From Alteraurantiacibacter buctensis (GTDB taxonomy: Bacteria > Pseudomonadota > Alphaproteobacteria > Sphingomonadales > Sphingomonadaceae): 64,000 bases of DNA. Shown in pieces: positions 42,510-51,327 of the stretch. Below the pieces are notes generated by a model. That model was not told where the DNA came from. It did not search any database and worked only from the letters and a program-made list of their open reading frames with translations. Made by a program: the position numbers and the translations under genes. Each line of letters begins with the position of its first letter. Positions within the stretch are counted from its first letter, which is position 1. The stretch spans positions 62,001 through 126,000 of the forward strand of contig NZ_WTYV01000008.1 of assembly GCF_009827655.1 (NCBI RefSeq), written 5' to 3'.

Positions 42510-44036
42510 TCAGTTGCGACGGGCCAGACGCACCGAGTCCTCGCGGCGGCTGGGCAGGGCACCGGGCAACGGGGCGTTGGCGGCCCAGCTGATGCATCCT
42601 TCACCGCCGCGCGCGTCGATCGCGTTGCACATGGCGCGGCTGGCCGTGCGGTCGAACCCGGCGGCAGAGACGCGGAAGTAGCGCTTGCCGCGCACCACCG
42701 CCTCGGTGATCACCATGTCGTGGCTGGCCAGCTCCGGATAGCGGCTGACGTAGATGCCCCAGGCGCGGCGCGCGCCCTGTTCGGACGAGAAGCTGCCAAG
42801 CTGCACCAGATGCGAGCCGTCGGCAGAGGACAGCGCGGCCACGGCTGCGTCCTCGCTGGCAGACTGCAGCGGCATGGCGCGGGCGGCGACCTGACGGGCA
42901 CCGGCACTGGCAGCCTCGCGCTGGGCCAGGGTAGGGACTTCGGCGGCGGGCTGTTCGGGCGTGGCGCCATAGCGGGTGGGGGTGCTCTGCACCACCGGCT
43001 GGTTGACAAAGCGGATGGCGTCCTGCGTCACCTGGGCCAGCGATCCGCCGGACGGGGCGGCGGTGGCGAAGGCGGTGGCAAAGTCGGTCGGCTGGCTGGC
43101 GGCTGCGGCGTCGCCGGCGGCCACGTCCATCGCTGGGCGACCTACGGCCGGCAATTCCGAGGCGGTGGCAGGGATCGCCACGCGACGTTCCGGCAGGGCC
43201 GGGGCCACGGGAGCAGGCGCCACGCCTGCGGCCGGCAGTTCACCCTGGGCACGCGGCGCGGCGGCCACGGCATAGCCGCTTGCCTCGGCGGCGAGCTGTT
43301 CCAGGCCAGGCGTGTTGTTCAGCGCCAGCGCGGCGGGTTGACCCATGTCGCGCACCCCGGCGGGCACGCCCAGCAGGCGGGCAATGCGCAACTGGTAGGC
43401 ATCGGGGCTGGCCATCTCGGCCCATTGCGCCATGCGCGCGCCGACCTGGTCGGCCGGCACGTCCTGCGCGGCCATCAGGCGCGCCTCGCGCCAGCGGCCG
43501 GCCACGGCATAGGCATAGGCCAGGTTCTGGCGCATCTTGACCGTGTTTTCGCCGCCGCGGATGGCGTTGCCCATCAGGTGGATGCCGCGTTCCGGCTGGC
43601 CGGACAGGGCCAGGGCCAGGCCCAGGTCCGCCGTGGCGATCTGGCCTTCCCAGTCGTTCAGCAGGGCGGCAGCCTCGCCATATCGGGCCTGCGCGTTGAG
43701 GCTGAGCGCCAGGCTCAGCGCCGTGCGCGGGCTGTTGTCGCCCAGCGCCATGGCATCGTTGAAGCTGGTTTCGGCCGAGGCAAAGCGCCCGGCATCGAGG
43801 TAGGCCTTGCCCAGCATTGCGCGATAGGCGGCGTTGCGCGGATCGGCCTGGACGGCCTGTTCCGCCAGCCGCAGGCCACGATCCACGCGCCCTTCGGCCA
43901 GCGCAGCCTGGGCCTGGGTGGCGCTGATATCGGCGCGCGGCGCAGGCGAGGCGGCGCAGCCGGACAGCAGGGCACCGGCCATGGCCGTGGAGACAGCCAG
44001 AGTCTTCATGCTGATGGTGGGATCGGGCTTGTCCAT
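42510..44036 (-). CDS. TPR and SPOR domain lipoprotein
   Basis: A 508-residue envelope protein. The ATG at 44036 was chosen because GGAG lies 6 bp upstream; one at 44042 is also possible. The lipobox LLSGC follows a short signal. TPR-like helical repeats occupy about residues 35-215 (GRVDRGLRLAEQAVQADPRNAAYRAMLG is reminiscent of a TPR hairpin). A long Ala/Pro-rich linker leads to a SPOR domain in the last 90 residues (SHLVQLGSFSSEQGARRAW and KRYFRVSAAGF), which binds denuded septal peptidoglycan. It is the last gene of a minus-strand unit with the RHH-like and ParA-like genes. Confidence 0.82.
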   Translation of the reverse strand: MDKPDPTISMKTLAVSTAMAGALLSGCAASPAPRADISATQAQAALAEGRVDRGLRLAEQAVQADPRNAAYRAMLGKAYLDAGRFASAETSFNDAMALGDNSPRTALSLALSLNAQARYGEAAALLNDWEGQIATADLGLALALSGQPERGIHLMGNAIRGGENTVKMRQNLAYAYAVAGRWREARLMAAQDVPADQVGARMAQWAEMASPDAYQLRIARLLGVPAGVRDMGQPAALALNNTPGLEQLAAEASGYAVAAAPRAQGELPAAGVAPAPVAPALPERRVAIPATASELPAVGRPAMDVAAGDAAAASQPTDFATAFATAAPSGGSLAQVTQDAIRFVNQPVVQSTPTRYGATPEQPAAEVPTLAQREAASAGARQVAARAMPLQSASEDAAVAALSSADGSHLVQLGSFSSEQGARRAWGIYVSRYPELASHDMVITEAVVRGKRYFRVSAAGFDRTASRAMCNAIDARGGEGCISWAANAPLPGALPSRREDSVRLARRN

Positions 44037-44055
44037 GATCATCTCCAGGGCTGCG

Positions 44056-44508
44056 TCAGGCCGGCTTGCGGACTTGCGCGGCGAGGTGTTCGATATGCGG
44101 ATGGCGGGCGAGAAATTCGTCGAGGGCGCGGGTCACCAGGTGCTGCGCGCTTTCCCCGGCCACGGTGCTGGCCAGGCGCAGGCGCAGGTGGCGCTCCTCG
44201 TCCAGCCGCAGGGTGAAGGCAGCCCGGCGGGCGGTGGTGGCTTCAGCCTGTTCCAGCGCCGCCTGGTTGCTGTCGGCAACGTGATGCACAAGGCGGGTCT
44301 GCTGGCGCTTCACTTCGGGTTCGGGGAACATCACCGGGCCTTCCTCGCCCAGGTCGTTCCAGCCCAGATCTTCGTCGGTTGCGGCCGATTCGCCCAGTTG
44401 CGCGTGGCGCATGGCCGGACGCGCGCCGCCCTTGCGGGCCAGCAGGTACGGCCCAAGCGAGGCGACCTTGCCGCCGCCGCCGTGCTCGCCGCGCACCCCG
44501 GCGCCCAT
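44056..44508 (-). CDS. Ribbon-helix-helix-like partner of ParA
   Basis: A 150-residue protein of unknown function. The first half is glycine-rich and disordered-looking, with VASLGPYLLARKGGARPAM as the main conserved-looking stretch. Residues about 96-136 fit a ribbon-helix-helix unit: a strand AAFTLRLD, a first helix EERHLRLRLAST, then a second helix SAQHLVTRALDEFLA. RHH proteins are common partners of ParA-like ATPases. The gene starts 1 bp after the parA-like stop, which supports a functional pair. No family name can be given with certainty. Confidence 0.6.
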   Translation of the reverse strand: MGAGVRGEHGGGGKVASLGPYLLARKGGARPAMRHAQLGESAATDEDLGWNDLGEEGPVMFPEPEVKRQQTRLVHHVADSNQAALEQAEATTARRAAFTLRLDEERHLRLRLASTVAGESAQHLVTRALDEFLARHPHIEHLAAQVRKPA

Positions 44509-44509
44509 G

Positions 44510-45235
44510 TTACTGTGCTACCCGGCGGCCGAAGCCGCCCTGCTGCTGCACGCGGTTGACCGGCGTGCCCTGGACCACCCGGCTGCCCGGAGCGGCGAAG
44601 ACCGTGCGGCGGAAGTTCTTTTCCAGCCGGTCGGAGATATAGTGCCACAGAGCCACCACTTCCTGCGCGCTGCGCCCTTCGGGCTCCACTTCCATCACCG
44701 TGCGGCCATCGATCATCGAGGCGGCAAAATCGGTGCGGTGGTGCAGGGTGATCGGGGCCACGGTGCCGTGCTGGCTGAGGGCCACCGCTGCCTCGGAGGT
44801 GATCTTCGCCTTGGGGGTGGCTGCGTTGACCACGAAAATCAGCGGCTTGCCCGCGCGTTCGCACAAGTCCACCGTTGCCCCCACGGCGCGCAGGTCATGC
44901 GGGCTGGGGCGGGTGGGGACCACGATCAGCTCGGCCACCGAGATGACCGACTGGATCGCCATGGTGATGGCCGGCGGCGTGTCGATCACCGCCAGCTTGA
45001 AGCCCTGCTGGCGCAGGATCGCCAGGTCGTTTGCCAGGCGCGCCACGGTGGTCTGGGCAAAGGCGGGATATTCCGCCTCGCGCTCGTTCCACCAATCGGC
45101 CAGCGAGCCCTGCGGATCGATGTCGATCAGCACGACCGGCCCCGCGCCGGCGCGCTGGGCCTGCACGGCCAGGTGACCACTCAGCGTGGTCTTGCCCGAA
45201 CCGCCCTTTTGAGATGCCAATGCCAATACCCGCAC
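44510..45235 (-). CDS. ParA/MinD-family ATPase
   Basis: A 241-residue ATPase. It has the deviant Walker A motif KGGSGKTT at residues 10-17, Walker A' in VLIDIDPQGSLADWW and Walker B in KLAVIDTPPA near residue 80. It is shorter than chromosomal ParA and lacks a ParB gene beside it; instead it is followed by an RHH-like gene and a SPOR lipoprotein gene. Such orphan ParA proteins position cellular cargo such as envelope machinery, chemoreceptors or plasmids. The link to SPOR proteins on both sides suggests an envelope or division role, but this is inferred only from neighbours. Confidence 0.85.
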   Translation of the reverse strand: MRVLALASQKGGSGKTTLSGHLAVQAQRAGAGPVVLIDIDPQGSLADWWNEREAEYPAFAQTTVARLANDLAILRQQGFKLAVIDTPPAITMAIQSVISVAELIVVPTRPSPHDLRAVGATVDLCERAGKPLIFVVNAATPKAKITSEAAVALSQHGTVAPITLHHRTDFAASMIDGRTVMEVEPEGRSAQEVVALWHYISDRLEKNFRRTVFAAPGSRVVQGTPVNRVQQQGGFGRRVAQ

Positions 45236-45496
45236 GGGCCGTTCCCCCTCGATAAGCGAACCAGGGAGAGAGGCTTTCCCGGTTCTTCACAGCAAGGGAG
45301 TTCGCAGATCACCGTTTATTTTGAGTTAAAGGGGTACCTTACTTTCACGCCCCCAGGCGAAAAAAGCGCGGAGGCTTGATTGGCCCGCGCGGTTGCTTGG
45401 CCGGCGGGAGAATAATCGCGGCGGCATAAATCTTTTGCTAAGGCGCGGTTTACTATGTTCTGTCCGTAACGGGCCTGGCTGGCAGAAGGTGGAACG

Positions 45497-46663
45497 ATGA
45501 TGCGATCACGGTGGATCATGCTGACCGGTGCGGCGGCCGTGCTGGTGGCAGCGCCCGCCCTGGCCGATGTGCGCGCCGGGGTGGAAGCGTGGAGCCGGGG
45601 CGATTATGCCGCCGCCGTTGCCGAGTGGGAAGGTCCCGCCGCCGCCGGGGATGCCGATGCCATGTTCAACCTGGCGCAGGCCTATCGCCTGGGGCGCGGC
45701 GTGGCGCAGGATGGCGCCCGGGCCGAGCAGCTCTATTTCCGCGCCGCGCAGGGCGGTCACCTGCAGGCCGCTGATACCTATGGCCTGATGCTGTTCCAGG
45801 CAGGCCGCCATGCAGAGGCGCTGCCTTACGTTGAGGGTGCCGCCCGCCGGGGCGATCCGCGCAGCCAGTATCTGCTGGGCATCGCCCACTTCAATGGCGA
45901 CAACGTGCCGCGCGACTGGGTGCGCGCCTATGCCCTGCTGACGCTGGCCAACGGTGCCGGCCTGCCGCAGGCTGCCCCCGCTATTGCCGAGATGGACCAG
46001 CACATTGCCATAGCCGACCGGCAGCGCGCGGCTGGCCTGGCGGTAGAAATGCGCGAGGCCGCCGATGCGGCCCGCGCGGCGGAACTGGCAGCGGCCGACC
46101 TTGGTTCTGCGGGAGGGGGCTCTGCGGGGGCCGCAGCACCGGCCCGGCCGGAAGCGCCGGCGCAAGCCTCCGCTTCGCCCCGCGTGCCCCAGCCCGTGCC
46201 CACCGTGGCCGTCTCGCCCTCCGTCGCTGCCGCGCGCGATGCCGTGGCGCAGGCTCGCGGCGCTACCGGCACGGGCAGCCCGGGTGCAGCCGGTGCCGAC
46301 TATGCCCGCCCCGCTGCTGTCGAGCCGCGCGTGGCCGGGTCACCGCAACCGTCCGCTCCACAGCCGGTGCAGGTGGCCGCCGCCCCGCCGCCGCCGCCGC
46401 CGCCCGCTGCTCCTGCCCCGCGCCCGGCGGCAGGGGGCAACTGGAAGGTGCAACTGGGTGCGTTCTCGGTGCCCGCCAATGCGGACCGGTTGTGGGCCAC
46501 GGTCTCGCGCCAGCCGGCGCTGGCCGGTCATCCTCGGCGCAATGTGGCCGCGGGCCGCGCCAGCCGCCTCCTCGCCGATGGCTTTGCCACCCAGGCCGAT
46601 GCCCAGGCCGCGTGCAGCGCGCTGCAACGCGCTGGCCACGATTGCCTTGTGACGCGCAACTGA
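45497..46663 (+). CDS. SEL1-repeat and SPOR domain protein
   Basis: A 388-residue exported protein with a signal peptide (cleavage near ALAD, residue 23). SEL1/TPR-like repeats fill about residues 25-165 (MFNLAQAYRLGRGVAQDGARA, QYLLGIAHFNGDNVPRD). A long Ala/Pro-rich linker includes a run of eight prolines. A C-terminal SPOR domain (WKVQLGAFSVPANADRLW) closes the protein. It probably sits in the periplasm and binds septal peptidoglycan. It is divergent from the ParA-like gene across a 261-bp gap with no further gene, and the DUF418 gene follows 19 bp downstream. Confidence 0.82.
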   Translation: MMRSRWIMLTGAAAVLVAAPALADVRAGVEAWSRGDYAAAVAEWEGPAAAGDADAMFNLAQAYRLGRGVAQDGARAEQLYFRAAQGGHLQAADTYGLMLFQAGRHAEALPYVEGAARRGDPRSQYLLGIAHFNGDNVPRDWVRAYALLTLANGAGLPQAAPAIAEMDQHIAIADRQRAAGLAVEMREAADAARAAELAAADLGSAGGGSAGAAAPARPEAPAQASASPRVPQPVPTVAVSPSVAAARDAVAQARGATGTGSPGAAGADYARPAAVEPRVAGSPQPSAPQPVQVAAAPPPPPPPAAPAPRPAAGGNWKVQLGAFSVPANADRLWATVSRQPALAGHPRRNVAAGRASRLLADGFATQADAQAACSALQRAGHDCLVTRN

Positions 46664-46682
46664 TCGGCTAAGACCGGCGCTG

Positions 46683-47987
46683 ATGGGGTCCGCGCCGCTA
46701 CAGACAGATTTCGCCCGGCCCGTTTCCGGTGAAGACCGGCTGGGCGCGCTCGACCTGATCCGGGGCATCGCGGTGCTGGGCATCCTGCTGGCCAACATCA
46801 CCGCCTTCGCCCATCCCGACCTTGCCTATTGGTGGCCGGGTGCCCTGCCGGGCGGGGGCAATGCGGCCGATGGCTGGGTGTGGCTGGCGCAGTTCATGGC
46901 GATCGACGGCAAGCTGCGGGCTTTGTTTACCCTGCTGTTCGGGGCGGGCCTCGTGCTGTTCGACCACAACCAGCGCGAGCGGCACGGGCGCACCGATGGG
47001 CAGGCCATGGCCATGCAGGCGCGGCGGCTGGCCTGGCTGGGCCTGTTCGGGGTGCTGCACTTCTTCTTGCTGTTCGAAGGCGACATCCTGTTCAGCTATG
47101 CCGTGGGCGGGTTGCTGGCGCTGTTCGCCCTGCGCATGTCGACCGAACGGCTGGTGGGTATCGGGGTGGTCTGGCTGGTCGCATCGGGCGTGATCCAGTT
47201 GCTGCCGTGGATCGGCCCCGCCATGGCCGAGGCGGGGGTAAGTTCGCCCGGCCTGCAATCCGGGACTTTTGCCGAAATCCTGGACAGGTCCTGGCAGGAC
47301 CAGCTTGCCGAGGCGGCCGAACAGGCGCGCGTGATGGCGGGGGACAGCTACGCCGCAGTGATTGGGTATCGGCTCGATAACCAGGCGGGGGACCTGGCCA
47401 GCTATGCCTCCTGGGCCCTGTTCGAGACTGTGCCCCTGATCATGCTGGGCATGGCGGCGATGCGGATGAAGCTGTTCGCGCCGTCAGACGAAGACCCTTC
47501 GGGAGGGCCGCTGCCGTGGGTGCTGGTGGCGCTGGGGCTGGCCCTGAACCTGGCCACCGGCCTGCTGGCGATGGACTATCACTTTGCCCCCTACATCACG
47601 CAGGCGGTGGTGTTCGGCACGGCGCCGCTTACCAACCTGCCGCTGATCGCCGGGCTGGTGCTTCTGCTGGCCCGCTGGGCCGTGCGGGCAACCGCGCGGG
47701 CAGAGCAGGGCTGGCTGGTGGAGCGGCTGGTGCTGGCGGGGAGGATGGCCTTCAGCAACTACATCGGCACCTCGGCCGTGATGATGCTGCTGTTCCAGGG
47801 CTGGGCAGGGGGGCTGTTCGGCACCATGCATCGGCTGGACCTGCTGCTTGTGGTGCTGTTTGGCTGGGCCGTGATGATCGCCTTCTCGCGAGTGTGGCTG
47901 GGCCGGTTCCGCTATGGCCCGCTGGAATGGCTGTGGCGCTGCCTCACCTATGGGCGGCTGTTTCCCAATCGCCTGCCCCTCGCGTGA
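46683..47987 (+). CDS. DUF418 membrane protein
   Basis: A 434-residue integral membrane protein with about ten hydrophobic helices. The opening LGALDLIRGIAVLGILLANI and the central MQARRLAWLGLFGVLHFFLL are typical of DUF418/YeiB-like proteins. The last 160 residues hold the DUF418 domain proper, with MAFSNYIGTSAVMMLLFQGW and the terminal GPLEWLWRCLTYG. Function is unknown; the fold resembles membrane acyltransferases. It follows the SEL1-SPOR gene by 19 bp and may be co-transcribed with it. Confidence 0.85.
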   Translation: MGSAPLQTDFARPVSGEDRLGALDLIRGIAVLGILLANITAFAHPDLAYWWPGALPGGGNAADGWVWLAQFMAIDGKLRALFTLLFGAGLVLFDHNQRERHGRTDGQAMAMQARRLAWLGLFGVLHFFLLFEGDILFSYAVGGLLALFALRMSTERLVGIGVVWLVASGVIQLLPWIGPAMAEAGVSSPGLQSGTFAEILDRSWQDQLAEAAEQARVMAGDSYAAVIGYRLDNQAGDLASYASWALFETVPLIMLGMAAMRMKLFAPSDEDPSGGPLPWVLVALGLALNLATGLLAMDYHFAPYITQAVVFGTAPLTNLPLIAGLVLLLARWAVRATARAEQGWLVERLVLAGRMAFSNYIGTSAVMMLLFQGWAGGLFGTMHRLDLLLVVLFGWAVMIAFSRVWLGRFRYGPLEWLWRCLTYGRLFPNRLPLA

Positions 47988-47996
47988 TAATCACTC

Positions 47997-48015
47997 GCAA
48001 TAGCCTTGCTATTGC
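47997..48015. promoter_or_regulatory. Perfect dyad upstream of bfd
   Basis: GCAATAGC-CTT-GCTATTGC is a perfect inverted repeat with 8-bp arms and a 3-bp spacer, 66 bp before the bfd start. A TGATAATCACT stretch (47985-47995) lies beside it. The size and AT-rich arms suit an iron-responsive regulator such as Fur, and bfd genes are commonly iron-controlled. The dyad is seen; the regulator is inferred. Confidence 0.5.
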
Positions 48016-48080
48016 AATCCATTCGCAGTAAATATCCCCGTATCAGCCCGGAGACTCGCGCCGGTAGAATGGATTTGGGC

Positions 48081-48272
48081 ATGTATATCTGTATCTGCAA
48101 TGCGATCCGCGAAAGTGACCTGAAGGTGGCCGCGCGCTGCACGTCCGGCGATGCGGAGGCGGTCTACGCCGCGATGGGTAAGAAGCCCAATTGCGGGCAA
48201 TGCCTGGTGGATGCCGAACTGCTGATCGCGGAGGCGCGCGAGGCCGACGTGGTGGCCATGGTCGCCGCCTGA
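48081..48272 (+). CDS. bfd: Bacterioferritin-associated ferredoxin
   Basis: A 63-residue [2Fe-2S] protein that reduces the bacterioferritin iron core to release stored iron. The ATG at 48081 gives the family-standard opening MYICICNAIRESD; an ATG at 48069 would add four residues. The four cluster Cys are in CIC near the N-terminus and in NCGQC near residue 39, the C-x-C...C-x-x-C pattern of Bfd. The bacterioferritin gene follows at 48406 on the same strand, separated by 133 bp with no other gene. Confidence 0.93.
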   Translation: MYICICNAIRESDLKVAARCTSGDAEAVYAAMGKKPNCGQCLVDAELLIAEAREADVVAMVAA

Positions 48273-48405
48273 CGGGCCAGTTCCCGGTTCCTGATACGCA
48301 TTCGCAAAACCGCAGAATTCCGCCATTTTTCGCCGCTTTGGGGCCTGCTTTCGCTTGCCAAGCGCTGCCCCATGTCCGACACTTGCACCATCAAGGAATG
48401 GAGCA

Positions 48406-48894
48406 ATGGCCATGCAGGGCGACCCCCAGGTTATCGACTTTCTCAACCGCGCGCTGACCAACGAGCTGACCGCGATCAACCAGTACTGGCTGCACTATCG
48501 CGTGCTGGCCAACTGGGGCGTGGCCAGGCTGGCCGCATACGAGCGGCACGAATCGATCGACGAGATGAAGCACGCCGACAAGCTGGCCGATCGCGTGCTG
48601 TTCCTGGAAGGGCTGCCCAACTTCCAGGCGATCCACAAGCTGAAGGTGGGTGAGACGGTGGAGGAGATCCTGCGCGCGGATCTGGCGCTGGAAATGGAGG
48701 CCATCCCCCTCCTCAAGGATGCCATCGCCCACTGCGAAAGCGTGCGCGATTTCACCAGCCGCGAGTTGTTTGCCGAGATCCTCGAAAGCGAGGAGGAGCA
48801 CGTCGACTTCCTGGAAAAGCAGTTCGACATGATCGCCCGGATGGGGCTGGAAAACTACGTCCAGTTGCAGAGCAAGGCAGCCGGCGAGGACTAG
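48406..48894 (+). CDS. bfr: Bacterioferritin
   Basis: Iron-storage 24-mer with bound heme. The ATG at 48406 gives 162 residues, close to the 158 of the E. coli protein. The four-helix ferritin bundle shows the ferroxidase ligands in TNELTAINQYW (Glu and Tyr), HESIDEMKHADK (Glu and His) and ILESEEEHVDFLE (Glu and His). The heme-ligand Met is in DEMKHAD. An in-frame ATG upstream gives no homology. It works with Bfd encoded just upstream, and both probably respond to iron. Confidence 0.95.
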   Translation: MAMQGDPQVIDFLNRALTNELTAINQYWLHYRVLANWGVARLAAYERHESIDEMKHADKLADRVLFLEGLPNFQAIHKLKVGETVEEILRADLALEMEAIPLLKDAIAHCESVRDFTSRELFAEILESEEEHVDFLEKQFDMIARMGLENYVQLQSKAAGED

Positions 48895-48910
48895 GGCGTC
48901 AACCGCGGCC

Positions 48911-49117
48911 TCAGCCCACCTTCCACAGCGGGGACAGGTCGCCCTCTTGCCGTTTCAGGCGGGCAAGCTGGCGATCGCCGTCCCACAGCTCCACCTCGCC
49001 TTCGGGGTTGTTGATCTGCGCCACGATCAGGGCGATCTGCACGCTGGGCACGTCGATGGCATGGCGCTGGGGCACCCCCGCGTCATGCGCTAGATATTCG
49101 ATGCGCAGATTGCCCAT
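48911..49117 (-). CDS. Small conserved-looking protein of unknown function
   Basis: A 68-residue protein starting MGNLRIEYLAHDAG at the ATG 49117, preceded by GGAGAGGAC at a good distance. It is acidic, without membrane helix or signal peptide. The frame is compact and has a strong ribosome-binding site, so I think it is real, but I do not recognise its family. It lies between the end of bfr (convergent, 16 bp) and der, which is upstream on the same strand. Confidence 0.5.
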   Translation of the reverse strand: MGNLRIEYLAHDAGVPQRHAIDVPSVQIALIVAQINNPEGEVELWDGDRQLARLKRQEGDLSPLWKVG

Positions 49118-49194
49118 TTCGTCCTCTCCAGCGGTCCCGCTTCTTGGCCTTCGCGGCGGGTCCGAACCTGCTCTCACAACATGAACGGCAGATG

Positions 49195-50718
49195 TCAGTT
49201 CCCGCTGGCGTAAGGATTTTTCGGGCTTTTCAGGACCAGACGCACCGGCACCGCGCCAAAGCCCAGTTCGCGGCGGATGCCGTTGACCAGATAGCGTTCG
49301 TAGCTGGTGGGCAGGGCGTCCAGCCGGGTGCCGAAAATCACGAAGCGCGGTGGGCGGATGCTCGACTGGGTGATGTAGCGCAGCTTGATGCGGCGGCCAC
49401 CGGGCGCGGGCGGCGGATTGGCGGCCAGCGCCTCGTCAAACCAGCGGTTGAGTGCGGAGGTGGGCACGCGGCGGCTCCACGCATCGCGCAGATCGAAGGC
49501 GGCGCTCAGCATCTGGTCCAGCCCCTTGCCGGTCATGGCCGAGACGGCAATCAGCGGCACTCCCTTCAGTTGCGCCAGTCCTTCTTCCAGCGCGGCGCGG
49601 ATGCCGTTGAACAGGGCGCTGGGTTCCTCGGCCACGTCCCACTTGTTGATGGCGATCATCAACGCGCGGCCTTCCTCCAGCGCCAGGTTGGCGATCTTCA
49701 GGTCTTGCACTTCCAGCCCGCGGGTGGCATCCAGCAGCAGCACGACCACCTCGGCATAGTCGATCGCGCGCTTGGCATCGCCCACCGACAGGCGCTCCAG
49801 CTTGTCCTGCACCTTGGCGCGCTTCCTCATTCCCGCCGTGTCGACCAGCTTGATGTCGCGCACCTCGCCGCTCTTGGGGTCGGTCCACTGCCAGTCGATG
49901 GCGATGGAATCGCGGGTGATGCCCGCTTCCGGGCCGGTCAGCAGCCGGTCCTCGTCCAGCAGGCGGTTGATGAGGGTGGACTTGCCGGCGTTGGGCCGGC
50001 CGACAATGGCGAGGCTGAGCGGGGCCTTGGGGTCGGCCTCCTCCTCGTCGTCATAGTCCTCGTCGTCGTCCCATTCCTCGTCGCCCTCCAGCGCGGCGGC
50101 GCGGGCGGCGGCACGTTCGGCGCGCAGCGCATTGCGGGCGGCACGCTTCTTCGCCTCGTCGGCGGCGATGGCCTGTTCGGCCTCGAAGTCGATCTCGAGC
50201 TTCTCGGCCTTGTCCTTCAGGATCGGGATCAGCGCGGAATAGACCTCGGCCATGCCTTCGCCGTGCTCGGCTGACACGCCGATGGGTTCGCCCAGACCAA
50301 GCGAATAGGCTTCGATGATGCCGGTATCCCCGGCGCGGCCTTCGGCCTTGTTGGCCAGCACCACCACGGGCACGTTCTGGCCGCGCAGCCAGCGGGCCAC
50401 TTCCTCGTCCAGCGGGGTGATGCCTACGCGGGCATCGAACACGAAAAGGGCGGCATCGGCACCCTTCAGCGACACCTCGGTCTGGGCGCGCATGCGGCCG
50501 GGCAGGGTCTCGGGATCCTCGTCCTCCCACCCGGCGGTATCGACCGCCTCGAACTCCAGCCCAAGCAGGCCCGCCAGGCCGAAGCGCCGGTCACGCGTGA
50601 CGCCGGGCTGGTCATCGACCAGCGCGATGCGCTTGCCCACCAGCCGGTTGAACAGCGTGGACTTGCCCACGTTGGGCCGGCCGATGATGACCACCTGGGG
50701 ATACTTGCGCTGTGCCAT
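49195..50718 (-). CDS. der: Ribosome biogenesis GTPase Der (EngA)
   Basis: Double GTPase needed for 50S ribosome assembly. The 507-residue protein has two G domains: the first with GRPNVGKSTLFNRL at about residues 13-26 and the second with GRPNAGKSTLINRLL near residue 240. Each is followed by its DTAG or DTAGM motif and an NK(A/W)(D/E) motif (NKAEG, NKWD). A C-terminal KH-like domain ends with KSPKNPY. Between the two G domains is an unusually long, highly acidic linker (about residues 205-230, with DEEWDDDEDYDDEEEAD), which makes the protein longer than E. coli Der. Confidence 0.95.
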   Translation of the reverse strand: MAQRKYPQVVIIGRPNVGKSTLFNRLVGKRIALVDDQPGVTRDRRFGLAGLLGLEFEAVDTAGWEDEDPETLPGRMRAQTEVSLKGADAALFVFDARVGITPLDEEVARWLRGQNVPVVVLANKAEGRAGDTGIIEAYSLGLGEPIGVSAEHGEGMAEVYSALIPILKDKAEKLEIDFEAEQAIAADEAKKRAARNALRAERAAARAAALEGDEEWDDDEDYDDEEEADPKAPLSLAIVGRPNAGKSTLINRLLDEDRLLTGPEAGITRDSIAIDWQWTDPKSGEVRDIKLVDTAGMRKRAKVQDKLERLSVGDAKRAIDYAEVVVLLLDATRGLEVQDLKIANLALEEGRALMIAINKWDVAEEPSALFNGIRAALEEGLAQLKGVPLIAVSAMTGKGLDQMLSAAFDLRDAWSRRVPTSALNRWFDEALAANPPPAPGGRRIKLRYITQSSIRPPRFVIFGTRLDALPTSYERYLVNGIRRELGFGAVPVRLVLKSPKNPYASGN

Positions 50719-50786
50719 AGGGCCCGCAGGTGGCCGTTACGGGCGCGGAAGGCAAGGGGAAGCGTGATTCGGGTGCGGCCGTTGCC

Positions 50787-51230
50787 TCACCAGGCCCCCG
50801 TATTCCCCATGCTCGCCCACGGCTCCCGCGGCTCCAGCGCGCCGCCCTTCTGCAGCAGTTCGATGGAGATGCCGTCGGGGGTGCGGACGAAGGCCATGTG
50901 GCCATCGCGCGGGGGGCGGTTGATGGTGATGCCGTAGTCCATCAGGTGCTGGCACAGGCCGTAGATGTCATCCACCGCATAGGCCAGGTGGCCGAAGTTG
51001 CGGCCGCCAGTGTAGACTTCTGCCGGGCTGCCGTCTTCCGGCGGCCAGTTGTAGGTCAGCTCCACCTCGGCCACGTCCTTCTGGCCCGGCGCGGCGAGGA
51101 AGACGAGGGTGAAGCGGCCCTTCTCGCTTTCCTTGCGGGTGGTTTCCTCCAGCCCCAGCAGGCTGAAGAACTTCAGCGTGGCGTCGAGGTCGGTCACGCG
51201 GATCATGGTGTGAAGGTAGGAAATCGTCAC
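50787..51230 (-). CDS. gloA: Lactoylglutathione lyase (glyoxalase I)
   Basis: Converts the hemithioacetal of methylglyoxal and glutathione to S-lactoylglutathione. The 147-residue protein is a full-length VOC-fold enzyme. The four metal ligands expected for glyoxalase I are visible: His in YLHTMIRV near residue 7, Glu in EVELTYNW near 58, His in FGHLAYAV near 80 and Glu in SIELLQK near 126. It lies 68 bp upstream of der on the same strand. The start ATG at 51230 fits the family N-terminus. Confidence 0.93.
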   Translation of the reverse strand: MTISYLHTMIRVTDLDATLKFFSLLGLEETTRKESEKGRFTLVFLAAPGQKDVAEVELTYNWPPEDGSPAEVYTGGRNFGHLAYAVDDIYGLCQHLMDYGITINRPPRDGHMAFVRTPDGISIELLQKGGALEPREPWASMGNTGAW

Positions 51231-51327
51231 GCGGGGAAACTCCGTTCATCGCTGGTCAGGCACGGTTCATCGCCGGTAAGGCACAAGTGGCCGCAGCAGA
51301 ATACTGCGCCCTACAGGGAGACCGTTC

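Noticed and set aside
40226-42604. 792-codon minus-strand open frame over pyrB and the dihydroorotase-like gene
   Set aside because: It is antisense to two clear genes and has low-complexity Arg/Ala/His composition with no domain.
42720-44216. 498-codon plus-strand open frame over the TPR-SPOR gene
   Set aside because: Shadow frame with Gly/Arg/His-rich composition; the minus-strand frame has a lipobox and a SPOR domain.
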